Shown here: positions 26,782 to 34,371 of the stretch, in pieces
Position numbering within the stretch: position 1 is the stretch's first letter
Layout: every line of letters starts with the position of its first letter
Source: Helicobacter pullorum NCTC 12824
Lineage (GTDB): Bacteria > Campylobacterota > Campylobacteria > Campylobacterales > Helicobacteraceae
Direction: 5' to 3'
Assembly: GCF_017979475.1 (NCBI RefSeq)
Contig: NZ_JAERIT010000010.1
Coordinates: 1-60,004 of the forward strand
Length of the DNA: 60,004 nucleotides
Program-made: the position numbers and the translations under genes
The notes under the pieces: generated by a model
What the model was told of the DNA's origin: nothing
What the model saw: only the letters and a program-made list of their open reading frames with translations
Database searches by the model: none

Positions 26782-26908
26782 GCCAATGGAGATTCTAAAG
26801 CAGTAGAGAATTATAAAAAGATAATAGAAGTTTTAAAGCAATATCAAAATAAATAATATTAATCTTAAATAAAAAAGTATAAAAGGCTATTGAACAGATT
26901 AAATCTCG

Positions 26909-26914
26909 TATAAT
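26909..26914 (+). promoter_or_regulatory. -10 box before the secreted protein gene at 26942
   Basis: TATAAT in CTCGTATAATAG lies 28 bases before the ATG at 26942. A TTGAAC at 26890 is too close for a standard -35. It suggests separate expression of the putative immunity gene. Confidence 0.45.
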
Positions 26915-26941
26915 AGATAAAATTAAAGGGGGCAACACACA

Positions 26942-27352
26942 ATGAAAAAACTATCTATAATCTTTATTTTATTCATAAGCTTAGGATACGCACAAGAAGC
27001 CAAATTAACACAGGTATATTTTGATGAGAATCTTACCAATTTGCAGTGCGTCAAGATTTTTGTCAATCTTGTCAGAAGTAGCAATTTTAATTTCAAAGCT
27101 TGGAGTGAGGATAAAAGTGTAGAATGGGTAAAAGAACATATCTCATTTGAATTTGACACTTGGGATAAGCACACAATTCTTGCAAGATTGTTTTTTGATT
27201 GGCAAGATTCTGGTGGCGATGAATTTCAAGGCACAGGGACAATAGGTTTTGTAAAATACGACAGAGGAACACAACAATTACAAGATAGCATATTAGAAAC
27301 ACCATTAAGATTTGATACAAGCCTAGCAAAAAAGTTAGAATCTTGTGAGTAA
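26942..27352 (+). CDS. Secreted protein, candidate immunity protein
   Basis: The 136-residue product has a clear signal peptide (MKKLSIIFILFISLGYAQ) and a mature part with two cysteines (LQCVK and ESCE at the very end) that could form one disulfide. The mature domain is beta-rich and acidic. It lies after the other secreted protein and before a large unknown protein, and it appears to have its own promoter. A periplasmic immunity or lysozyme-inhibitor-like role is inferred only from context. Confidence 0.58.
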   Translation: MKKLSIIFILFISLGYAQEAKLTQVYFDENLTNLQCVKIFVNLVRSSNFNFKAWSEDKSVEWVKEHISFEFDTWDKHTILARLFFDWQDSGGDEFQGTGTIGFVKYDRGTQQLQDSILETPLRFDTSLAKKLESCE

Positions 27353-27419
27353 TATAAAATATATCTTATAAATAATGTTAAAATAACAGCATACCAAGGA
27401 ATTATATGGAGGATAAATT

Positions 27420-28754
27420 ATGGATAGAATAAAAAACAATAACGAATTTTACTCTATTAAGCTTCTAAATTCTGTCAAAATAAAAGTCAATAAAAATACT
27501 AATGAAGTGTATTTTATAGATAGAGGGGATAGTGATATTGGTAAATACACCCAAGAATACTCCAAAGCCATATTAAAAGCTTGGGATATTATGGAAACTT
27601 CTCCCAACAAATCTTATCAGCCCACCTATTTAGACCCTAATCTTTATGTAGGGCAAGCTTCTACACTCTTAGAATTTAATGGCTGGAGAGATTTATATCT
27701 ACAAGACCCACCAAAATGTGCAATAGCCCCTTGGACAAAAAAGGAAAAAGCCTATTATGAATCTTTAAAGACAAAAAGAGAGAGGTATAAGTATTTAGTC
27801 ATTAGAAGTGGATTAAGAAGTAGTGTGATAGACATACCCCTTGATGCTATTGCTGGAGTAGATGAGAATGGAAAATTGATTAATCCAAAATATGAAGAAT
27901 TGTATAAAGAAGTAGAAGCCAACAGAGGTTTAGCTCATTTAAGTGATGGTTCTTTGATGATGAGTGAATGGAATTTGGCTGCTGGAATGCTTGGAGATAT
28001 TAAGGGATTTTATCAATCTGGGACTTTAGGATTTAATGCAAGGTATTGGCAAATTTATTTTTTAGTATTACAGCTCAATGGGGGAGGAAAGAAAAAAGCA
28101 CGCTATGATTATATCCCTGTAACTTTTTTGGATTATATTGATAAGATAAGATATGGATTTAATGGAATCCACAAAGATACAACAAAAGCCCAAATACTTA
28201 CAAATATAGCAAAGAATATTAAACCCGATGAATATGGTATGCTTCCTTATTTAGATGAACTAATAGGGGTAAATTGGGTAATGGATTTTAATAAAACTCA
28301 TACAACCAATGAAAATAAATATGTAATAGATAGTAGCGGTGATATTACTCGTGATTTGGAGGACAAAATCACTCAAGGTTTAATCAAAGATCCAAGAGAT
28401 AGAGATTCTACTAAAGAAAGTAGAATAGCTTTCTCTCAAGGAGTTCAAGAATCTATATGGGATTATCGAGATAGATATGAACAAGATCTACCAAACAAAT
28501 GGGATGAACAAACAGCAAAACGCTATATCAATACTATGCTTTTAGCAGCCAAAATTGCAAGCATTACTCCACCTCAAGGCTATCCTAATGCACCAACCTA
28601 CTTCATTCCTGAAGAATTAGAAAACATTTATCAAGAACACAAGCTTGATAAGAAACTCAATCCTACAATTCCTGCGATGTATCGTTATGATTTTCCTGAA
28701 TATTTAAGAGAAGAAATAGAAGCTTATGCAAAAAAGCATAATATCAAGGAGTGA
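27420..28754 (+). CDS. Unknown 444-residue protein, possible effector
   Basis: I do not recognise this protein. It has no signal peptide or membrane span, is rich in Tyr and Asp, and contains a conserved-looking core NRGLAHLSDGSLMMSEWNLAAGMLGDIKGFY around residues 162-195 (in parts) and a C-terminal helical region. It starts behind GGAGG, after two secreted candidate immunity genes and at the end of the + strand effector region. It could be an effector, or a relative of the 706-residue protein's partners. Only its location supports a T6SS link. Confidence 0.55.
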   Translation: MDRIKNNNEFYSIKLLNSVKIKVNKNTNEVYFIDRGDSDIGKYTQEYSKAILKAWDIMETSPNKSYQPTYLDPNLYVGQASTLLEFNGWRDLYLQDPPKCAIAPWTKKEKAYYESLKTKRERYKYLVIRSGLRSSVIDIPLDAIAGVDENGKLINPKYEELYKEVEANRGLAHLSDGSLMMSEWNLAAGMLGDIKGFYQSGTLGFNARYWQIYFLVLQLNGGGKKKARYDYIPVTFLDYIDKIRYGFNGIHKDTTKAQILTNIAKNIKPDEYGMLPYLDELIGVNWVMDFNKTHTTNENKYVIDSSGDITRDLEDKITQGLIKDPRDRDSTKESRIAFSQGVQESIWDYRDRYEQDLPNKWDEQTAKRYINTMLLAAKIASITPPQGYPNAPTYFIPEELENIYQEHKLDKKLNPTIPAMYRYDFPEYLREEIEAYAKKHNIKE

Positions 28755-28807
28755 ATCACTCTTGCTTAAAGAAGTGAAAGATTTTCTAAAAAGCCAAGCA
28801 ATCTTAG

Positions 28808-28957
28808 CTAACTCAAAAGGTTTTTGAGTTTATAGCCATCAAGGATAATTCCTAACCCAAACAACTCTAATCCTTTTTGTAAGATACTTATGCTTGTATT
28901 TGTGTTTCTGTGGATTTCATTATTGCATACACTGCAAATATACACACAAACATTCAT
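28808..28957 (-). pseudogene. tnpB: C-terminal remnant of an IS200/IS605-type TnpB
   Basis: On the minus strand a 49-codon frame contains CSVCNNEIHRNTNTSISIL and then QKGLELFGLG. This matches the end of TnpB proteins: the second half of the zinc ribbon, the H-RD-NAS-NIL motif of the last RuvC segment, and the closing GL-LLG. The catalytic Asp of HRD is Asn here, and everything upstream is missing. It abuts the orphan effector tail gene, whose stop codon overlaps it, so an insertion element once ended there. Confidence 0.6.
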
Positions 28958-29400
28958 CAATCCACCTTTATATTTATAGGCATTGATAATGGATAGGCTT
29001 GTATATCTTTGAATGTAGGAGTTACAATCCTAAAGTCTAAACCTAAGTTGAAATTCTTTTGTGTTTGTTGGTAGTCGTGGTTGTAAATGGGATAAATATT
29101 TTGTCTCTTGTAATTCTCGTATTTTTCTATATTTATGGCTGATTTTAAAAATAGTGCAGCACCAGCATTTGTTGTGCTAATTATCCCGCTTTTTTCTGCG
29201 TATTTATTCATCTGACTCTCTGATACATTTTTATCAAACTTCATTTCATTATAATCCCAAGCACCCACGGGTTGCCCTAGCTCTTTTATACTGCCATCAT
29301 CATTAAAAGTATGGTCTTGGTCTCTAAAATCAAAGCTATCATCAATATAAGCCTTTATCTGTGTGGGATATATGGATATTTCTTTTTCTAAGGTTTTCAT
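28957..29400 (-). CDS. Orphan effector C-terminal domain, tail 3
   Basis: The 147-residue product repeats the C-terminal domain of the 706-residue effector at 31203-33323, nearly residue for residue up to GLDF, but then changes to RIVTPTFKDIQAYPLSMPINIKVD. Its ATG overlaps the stop of the membrane protein gene upstream (ATGA). The matching DNA is 29036-29388. It is the longest of three displaced 3' ends in this array. No immunity gene follows; a TnpB relic does. It may be a silent donor for tip exchange or a remnant. Confidence 0.75.
   Translation of the reverse strand: MKTLEKEISIYPTQIKAYIDDSFDFRDQDHTFNDDGSIKELGQPVGAWDYNEMKFDKNVSESQMNKYAEKSGIISTTNAGAALFLKSAINIEKYENYKRQNIYPIYNHDYQQTQKNFNLGLDFRIVTPTFKDIQAYPLSMPINIKVD
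29036..29388 (-). repeat. 353-bp direct repeat, orphan copy
   Basis: Collinear and nearly identical to 31297-31649, with no gap over 353 bases; the mismatches I noticed are concentrated at the upstream edge (ATATATGGATA versus AGATAGCTAT). It encodes the conserved part of the effector C-terminal domain. Confidence 0.9.
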
Positions 29401-29852
29401 ATAGATAATACCATTTCCAAAAAAATAAGGACTATCGTGGGAAACAATAGAGCAAAAAGAAAATTTAAACCTAATAAAAAATACTTTTCTTTTTTGCCTA
29501 AAAAAGCATTTTGTTTATTGTTGGAAAAAAACTTAAATAACACAAGATATATAGTAGAATAAATATTAAAAATTACTGCTCCAAGAAGCACTAAATACAT
29601 AGAATCTATGTCAATTTTAAAAAAAAATGCCACAAAATGAACTACAATATAAATGATATAAGAAATAAAACCACCAATAATCCAATAAACAATACTTCCA
29701 TTTTTGAGCAACATTCTATGTATTTTGGGAATAAATGTTGTAAAAATAAAAGGCAACATTGCAGGAATCACGAGCCAAAACATAGCAACACTATAAAGAA
29801 ATGCTGTCAAAATCCCCTTTGATAGAATTATAAATGAATCTACAACATTCAT
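29397..29852 (-). CDS. Multi-span membrane protein, candidate immunity 3
   Basis: About 151 residues with four hydrophobic helices (near 15-37, 53-78, 84-106 and 125-148). I take the ATG at 29852, which forms TGATG with the stop of the orphan tail upstream; a TTG one codon earlier also exists. Its own stop overlaps the start of tail 3 (ATGA). Position between two tails, membrane location and lack of similarity to its neighbours fit a specific immunity protein for a membrane-acting toxin tip. Confidence 0.65.
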   Translation of the reverse strand: MNVVDSFIILSKGILTAFLYSVAMFWLVIPAMLPFIFTTFIPKIHRMLLKNGSIVYWIIGGFISYIIYIVVHFVAFFFKIDIDSMYLVLLGAVIFNIYSTIYLVLFKFFSNNKQNAFLGKKEKYFLLGLNFLFALLFPTIVLIFLEMVLSI

Positions 29853-29998
29853 CAATTTAGCTTTATTTGGATTGGCATTGATAAGGGATAGACTTTTATG
29901 CTTTTGAATGTAGGAGTTACAATCCTAAAGTCTAAACCTAAGTTGAAATATTTTTGTGTGTTTTGGTAGTCATGGTTGTAAATAGAGTAGATGTTCAT
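29852..29998 (-). CDS. Orphan effector tail 2 (48 residues)
   Basis: The frame begins MNIYSIYNHDYQNTQKYFNL and continues to GLDF, then RIVTPTFKSIKVYPLSMPIQ and a short end. It matches the last 60 or so residues of the 706-residue effector up to GLDF, with the same variant tip as tail 3. Its ATG overlaps the TGA of the preceding membrane protein gene (ATGA) and its TGA overlaps the ATG of the next (TGATG). The intact frame with overlaps at both ends argues that it is still translated. Confidence 0.65.
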   Translation of the reverse strand: MNIYSIYNHDYQNTQKYFNLGLDFRIVTPTFKSIKVYPLSMPIQIKLN

Positions 29999-30435
29999 AA
30001 TGTTATTCTTCCTGTAATTTTAAAATTCCAAAAACAATATAACACTGTATACAATACAAGAGAAAAGGATATAAATCCAATTGTTATACTTTTTATATTA
30101 TTGCTTGCTACCTGCCTATTGATATAACTAAAAATTAATGTCATAATCCAACTAGGGATTAAAAACACAATATTGAATATGCAAAACATAGCAAATCCTC
30201 CTGCATTATGCCATAGCACTATATACGCTACAAAAAAACTCAATATATACCCTATGATAGAGCCTAAAATAAAAAATAGATTCACTAGCTTCCTATATTT
30301 AAGGATTAGCACAATAGGCACAAGGTTTAAAAGACATACTATTGTTATTTGTATGATGATGTCAAATACGGCATCTAGGTCAAGACGACAATCAGGTGTT
30401 CCCCAACTATAATCGCATACATAGAGACTATTCAT
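29995..30435 (-). CDS. Multi-span membrane protein, candidate immunity 2
   Basis: A 146-residue protein with an acidic, Cys-containing N-terminus (MNSLYVCDYSWGTPDC) and four transmembrane helices (about 22-44, 50-72, 78-103 and 115-138). It starts inside the stop of orphan tail 1 and ends inside the start of orphan tail 2. It has no obvious sequence similarity to the membrane proteins on either side, as expected if each neutralises a different toxin tip. Confidence 0.65.
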   Translation of the reverse strand: MNSLYVCDYSWGTPDCRLDLDAVFDIIIQITIVCLLNLVPIVLILKYRKLVNLFFILGSIIGYILSFFVAYIVLWHNAGGFAMFCIFNIVFLIPSWIMTLIFSYINRQVASNNIKSITIGFISFSLVLYTVLYCFWNFKITGRITL

Positions 30436-30602
30436 TGATATTCTCCCAATGTTATAACAATCTTAAACAGATTCTTGAATTTTAAATCCTTTGGAATCTT
30501 AATGTTTTTAAATGTGGGGCTAGTAACGAGAAAATCTAAGCCTAAGTTACAATATTTTTGTGTGTTTTGGTAGTCATGGTTTTGGATTTTAAGCTTTAAC
30601 AT
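30432..30602 (-). CDS. Orphan effector tail 1 (56 residues)
   Basis: The frame starts MLKLKIQNHDYQNTQKYCNL, continues GLDFLVTSPTFKNIKIPKDL and ends KNLFKIVITLGEYQ. It is the same tip type as the main effector, which ends LVTSPTFKNITIPNTL and KNLFKILVELK. The ATG overlaps the TAA of the membrane protein gene before it (TAATG), and the TGA overlaps the next start (ATGA). It is clearly derived from the effector 3' end and is too short to act alone as an effector. Confidence 0.65.
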   Translation of the reverse strand: MLKLKIQNHDYQNTQKYCNLGLDFLVTSPTFKNIKIPKDLKFKNLFKIVITLGEYQ

Positions 30603-31198
30603 TATGACTTCCTTTTGCCCCTCATTTTAGCAATCACAAGAATAAGAACAGAGCCAAATATACTAGCAAGAATGACAAAAGCAATATTGCCGCTATTTGT
30701 CATTCTCGCATAGATATACGCAAAGCCTAGCAGCAAAAGCTCTGTTGCGTATAATAAGACTCCATATAGAAAGCTTTTTCTTTTAAACTCTTTGGGTATA
30801 GCTTTTATAGATATTGCTATGTCATATCGTATTAAAGCTATAATACACATAGCTATCCAAACAAGAGAAGTTACCATTAGCACCATTATCAAAGGATAGG
30901 CAAAAAAGTCTAAAAAGACATTTAAGTATGTGTAGCAGTGCATTATCCCCAAGCTAATATCAGGCTCGTTTTGAGGGGGTGTGCAGCCGAGTTTGTCTAT
31001 CAAGCGATAAAACGCCTCATCGACAAAAAAGGAATACATATAATAACAAATAAGCACAAAGCTAAGTGTCGCCAAAGCCCCATATATAAAATAACGATTA
31101 ACATATCGCTTTAATAAACCCATACACGCCACTATAACAAAACTCGGACTACCAATACAAAAAGCAGCATAGAGAAAAATTAATAGAGCCATTTCCAT
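30602..31198 (-). CDS. Multi-span membrane protein, candidate immunity 1 of the 706-residue effector
   Basis: A 198-residue protein with five or six hydrophobic helices (near 3-27, 34-55, 90-120, 138-165 and 170-192) and two cysteines in the loop LGCTPPQNEPDISLGIMHC, likely exposed to the periplasm. It starts four bases after the effector stop. Being first after the effector, it is the probable cognate immunity protein. An inner-membrane location suggests that the toxin attacks or enters the inner membrane. Confidence 0.68.
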   Translation of the reverse strand: MEMALLIFLYAAFCIGSPSFVIVACMGLLKRYVNRYFIYGALATLSFVLICYYMYSFFVDEAFYRLIDKLGCTPPQNEPDISLGIMHCYTYLNVFLDFFAYPLIMVLMVTSLVWIAMCIIALIRYDIAISIKAIPKEFKRKSFLYGVLLYATELLLLGFAYIYARMTNSGNIAFVILASIFGSVLILVIAKMRGKRKS

Positions 31199-31202
31199 TA
31201 CT

Positions 31203-33323
31203 TTATTTTAACTCCACCAATATCTTAAATAGATTCTTTATATCCAAAGTATTTGGAATCGTAATGTTTTTGAATGTAGGACTTGTTACAAGAAAATCTA
31301 AACCTAAGTTGAAATTCTTTTGTGTTTGTTGGTAGTCGTGGTTGTAAATGGGATAAATATTTTGTCTCTTGTAATTCTCGTATTTTTCTATATTTATGGC
31401 TGATTTTAAAAATAGTGCAGCACCAGCATTTGTTGTGCTAATTATCCCGCTTTTTTCTGCGTATTTATTCATCTGACTCTCTGATACATTTTTATCAAAC
31501 TTCATTTCATTATAATCCCAAGCACCCACGGGTTGCCCTAGCTCTTTTATACTGCCATCATCATTAAAAGTATGGTCTTGGTCTCTAAAATCAAAGCTAT
31601 CATCAATATAAGCCTTTATCTGTGTGGGATAGATAGCTATTTCTTTTTCATTGATTCTCTCTACTTCAAAACTATCTAGCACATAATAGATTTGGAATTT
31701 ACCAGAGAGGGCATAAAGAGCTATGGCTTGATTAGACTTTTCCTCAAAGCTTAGTTTATACTCTAGCCCAAAGTCTATATCAGAGATACTATAATATTGC
31801 ATATGGTGTCGTCCTAAATCACTAGGCTTTATATCACTAAGTAGCTTTTCACATTCTTGGAGTTTGATAGAATCATTTGCAATAGAAAAGATTCTATTAT
31901 TAGCATTAGGGATATTAGCCTCCTTTGGATTCTTTGCTATTTCTAAAAGATTGGCAGTTACTTGCATAGATTCTGTCTTTTGTGTGTTTTTTAGAATCTC
32001 TTTTTTGCTACACATAAAGCTTTGCATTGAATGTAAAAAGTTTAATGTGAGAATCTTGCTTTTATTTTTATATTCTCCTGTCGGCATACCTGTTGTTTGG
32101 ATATATATTGGCTCTATTTGAAGATTTAACATTTCTTTTTCTAAGTTTTTCATCAAAGGAAACTGCATATAGAATCTATCCCAATCAAGCTCTACATAGA
32201 ATCTAAGATTGTTATCTTTTATCTCTTGTATTTGTGATTTTATAGCAGGGCATTTGTTATTGCTATCCTTACTAAACTCTTTTAGTGTGATTCTAGGCAA
32301 TACCTCTTTAACTATACTTTGCATTGTGGCATTAGGGATAGATTCTATAAAGTCTGGGGAGTGAGAATCTATATAGATAAGCTTGCTTAATTCTTTAGCA
32401 TCGCTTGGATTATCGTGCCATAGTCTCTGACACACATAGCTTACTCCCCAGCCTAGTGTGGCTATATTATCTTGTCTTGTGTATGCCCTTAGAGTTTCAG
32501 CTAGGGTGCAATCAATGGTAATTTGTGGGTAGTCGTTTAGGCGTATGAGTTGAGAAGCTCTATAATTTGGAGTATTTTTATAGGCAAAGATGAGTAATGT
32601 TTGTTGGTGGGTAGTCTTTGGCAGTGTTATTTGGATTGTTTTACCGCAATAGGCTTGTGGATTATCTTGCATCATATCAATTGGTGTACCAGACAATATT
32701 GCAATATCATCTCTCTTTTCAATGTGGTAACAAGTTGTTGAAATTTTATCATCAAATAAACTACTATCCTTTTTATCATTAGTAAGTTGATTTTTATTGA
32801 GTGTATCTAAATTTTTAGAATGCTCCTGCGATGATGCGGTTAATAAGGTGTAACCCCATTTGATTTCATCTTCTTGAATTTTTGTAACATCATAAAACGC
32901 TTCAAGCTCTACAATATCTCCACCCGCATAGAATTTAAGAATAATTTTTTCGTTATTATCAAGCAAATATTCTTTTGGTTTTAAAGTTACTTTTTCTATG
33001 GAAGCATCATCGGCTTTTTTAGCAAATTTTACCTCACACAGATACCCGTATTCATAATTTCTTAGCAAATATCTATGATTATATATTGGCTTCCTCTTGT
33101 AGCATAGTGTATTATGTAAGCCTATTTCAAAGCTTTGCGTTCCCTCTTTAAAGACTTCTTTGGCATTGAAAAAAGCCTCTCCATTTTCATTGGAAGTAAA
33201 GATGGTATTAATTATGGAGCGTCTGCCATTTTGCACTTCAAATAATCTAAATTCTTGATTTTTTAAAGGATTGCTATGTGAATCTAGCAACCTTATACTT
33301 AAACTTTCTTTTGTTTTATCCAC
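31203..33323 (-). CDS. T6SS effector candidate with DUF6402-like C-terminal domain
   Basis: The 706-residue product has no signal peptide or membrane span. The N-terminus (SIRLLDSHSNPLKNQEFRLF) resembles a beta-sandwich of the carboxypeptidase-regulatory type found at the front of T6SS cargo. Residues about 540-676 contain IAIYPTQIKAYIDDSFDF, a split QPVGAWDYN motif and CT residues like DUF6402, a domain I associate with T6SS effectors; this is from memory. The last 29 residues form a variable tip after GLDF. It starts at GTG with GAGAGG upstream and a TATAAT at 33394-33389. A vgrG relic lies upstream and membrane immunity candidates downstream. Confidence 0.7.
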   Translation of the reverse strand: MDKTKESLSIRLLDSHSNPLKNQEFRLFEVQNGRRSIINTIFTSNENGEAFFNAKEVFKEGTQSFEIGLHNTLCYKRKPIYNHRYLLRNYEYGYLCEVKFAKKADDASIEKVTLKPKEYLLDNNEKIILKFYAGGDIVELEAFYDVTKIQEDEIKWGYTLLTASSQEHSKNLDTLNKNQLTNDKKDSSLFDDKISTTCYHIEKRDDIAILSGTPIDMMQDNPQAYCGKTIQITLPKTTHQQTLLIFAYKNTPNYRASQLIRLNDYPQITIDCTLAETLRAYTRQDNIATLGWGVSYVCQRLWHDNPSDAKELSKLIYIDSHSPDFIESIPNATMQSIVKEVLPRITLKEFSKDSNNKCPAIKSQIQEIKDNNLRFYVELDWDRFYMQFPLMKNLEKEMLNLQIEPIYIQTTGMPTGEYKNKSKILTLNFLHSMQSFMCSKKEILKNTQKTESMQVTANLLEIAKNPKEANIPNANNRIFSIANDSIKLQECEKLLSDIKPSDLGRHHMQYYSISDIDFGLEYKLSFEEKSNQAIALYALSGKFQIYYVLDSFEVERINEKEIAIYPTQIKAYIDDSFDFRDQDHTFNDDGSIKELGQPVGAWDYNEMKFDKNVSESQMNKYAEKSGIISTTNAGAALFLKSAINIEKYENYKRQNIYPIYNHDYQQTQKNFNLGLDFLVTSPTFKNITIPNTLDIKNLFKILVELK
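31297..31649 (-). repeat. 353-bp direct repeat, effector copy
   Basis: Partner of 29036-29388. It encodes about residues 559-676 of the effector. Homologous exchange between the two copies would swap the tip and delete the genes in between. Confidence 0.9.
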
Positions 33324-33388
33324 TTTTACCTCTCTATTGCATATTAACTTACATTTCTTACATTATGTTTTAGATTTTGATTTTCAAC

Positions 33389-33394
33389 ATTATA
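33389..33394 (-). promoter_or_regulatory. -10 box for the 706-residue effector gene
   Basis: On the minus strand AAGATATAATGTTG contains TATAAT about 65 bases before the GTG start at 33323. There is no clear -35 box. The 150 bases between effector and vgrG relic are otherwise empty and AT-rich. Confidence 0.5.
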
Positions 33395-33477
33395 TCTTAT
33401 TTGATATTTACTCTTTAATCTTTATTTATATTCTTTTGCCTACTCTTAACTCTCTAGTGATTATCAATATATTTGCC

Positions 33478-33677
33478 TCACTCTACCCTAACCTCCCCAC
33501 CTTTGACTACTAAACCTTTAGAATCTATGACTACTTCCACACCTCCTGCTTTAAAGATTATTTCATTCCCACCATAGTATCTTTAGATAAAGCCACATTG
33601 GTTAGGTATTCCCCTCCTACATTGACATTTTTTGCTAAATCTATGGTTTGGGTATGGGCTTTTTTAATTCTTTGCAT
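33478..33677 (-). pseudogene. vgrG: vgrG 3'-end relic with internal deletion
   Basis: On the minus strand the frame starts MQRIKKAHTQTIDLAKNVNV, continues to LSKDTMVG and then, one frame over, NEIIFKAGGVEVVIDSKGLV through to GGEVRVE and a stop. The intact VgrG has the same two blocks separated by about 130 residues. So this is a VgrG end that lost about 0.4 kb, with a frameshift at the junction. Bases 33566-33673 match 34866-34973 almost exactly. Confidence 0.82.
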
Positions 33678-33678
33678 A

Positions 33679-33972
33679 TTAAAACCTATAATACATATCA
33701 AGAGCAAAAAAGCCAGCCCCTATGAAAGCAGTGATAGGACACAAACCAGCCAAAATAGCATTTCTCATATTAAAAATCCATTTAAGAAAAAGCCATACAC
33801 AAATTAGATATATAACCCCAATACAAAGAGGAACAAAATAGCTGATAACCTCAAGTCTATAATGCTCCAAAATAGCTTGTAACAACAAAATAATCATCAT
33901 TTGTGTAAATCCCAACAAAATCGGAAAAACAATGGACAAAGAAGCCAATAGCAATAATTTTAACGCATTCAC
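33679..33972 (-). CDS. Small membrane protein, candidate immunity
   Basis: A 97-residue protein with three hydrophobic helices (about 4-35, 44-66 and 72-92). It starts at a GTG overlapping the stop of the gene before it (GTGA), and it ends just before the vgrG relic. A membrane protein coupled to the small effector-like protein at 33969 fits an immunity role. Confidence 0.55.
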   Translation of the reverse strand: MNALKLLLLASLSIVFPILLGFTQMMIILLLQAILEHYRLEVISYFVPLCIGVIYLICVWLFLKWIFNMRNAILAGLCPITAFIGAGFFALDMYYRF

Positions 33973-34370
33973 TGAAATGTCCTATATTTCGTTATAAGTT
34001 CAATCCCATAGTCTATGCCTTGCTTATTGGCTTTTAAGTCATCTGTATCAAATCCTGTGCTTTCTATTTTTGTTCTCCTGCCAAACAGCTTTTCTGTTCT
34101 TTCTATTTGTTGAGCTAGAAGATCTCCTATTTCAACGCCCATACCACCAACAAATGACAAAGTTGGTCCTTTCATAAAACACAACCTTGCACTATATGTA
34201 AAATGCTTAACCTTATCTAGCCCATTCTCATCACCATTATATTTAGGCACATAGTTTTCATAGAGATGAAATATAGCCGCTCCCCCTTCACCAACTAATG
34301 CAATACATTCAAAAACTATTATGTGGATAATGTATGTAACATACCGCTTTTTTAAGCAGGAGCGATTCAA
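33969..34370 (-). CDS. Small effector-like protein downstream of vgrG
   Basis: About 133 residues, from a TTG at 34370 placed after GGCAGAG; a GTG at 34394 inside vgrG is an alternative, and no ATG is available. The core LVGEGGAAIFHLYENY, DKVKHFTYSARLCF, then DLKANKQGIDYG is reminiscent of small polymorphic-toxin or DUF6973-like domains with conserved His and Asp. Position directly after vgrG is the classic effector site. The odd start suggests that it once was a longer protein or a VgrG extension. Confidence 0.5.
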   Translation of the reverse strand: MNRSCLKKRYVTYIIHIIVFECIALVGEGGAAIFHLYENYVPKYNGDENGLDKVKHFTYSARLCFMKGPTLSFVGGMGVEIGDLLAQQIERTEKLFGRRTKIESTGFDTDDLKANKQGIDYGIELITKYRTFQ

Positions 34371-34371
34371 A

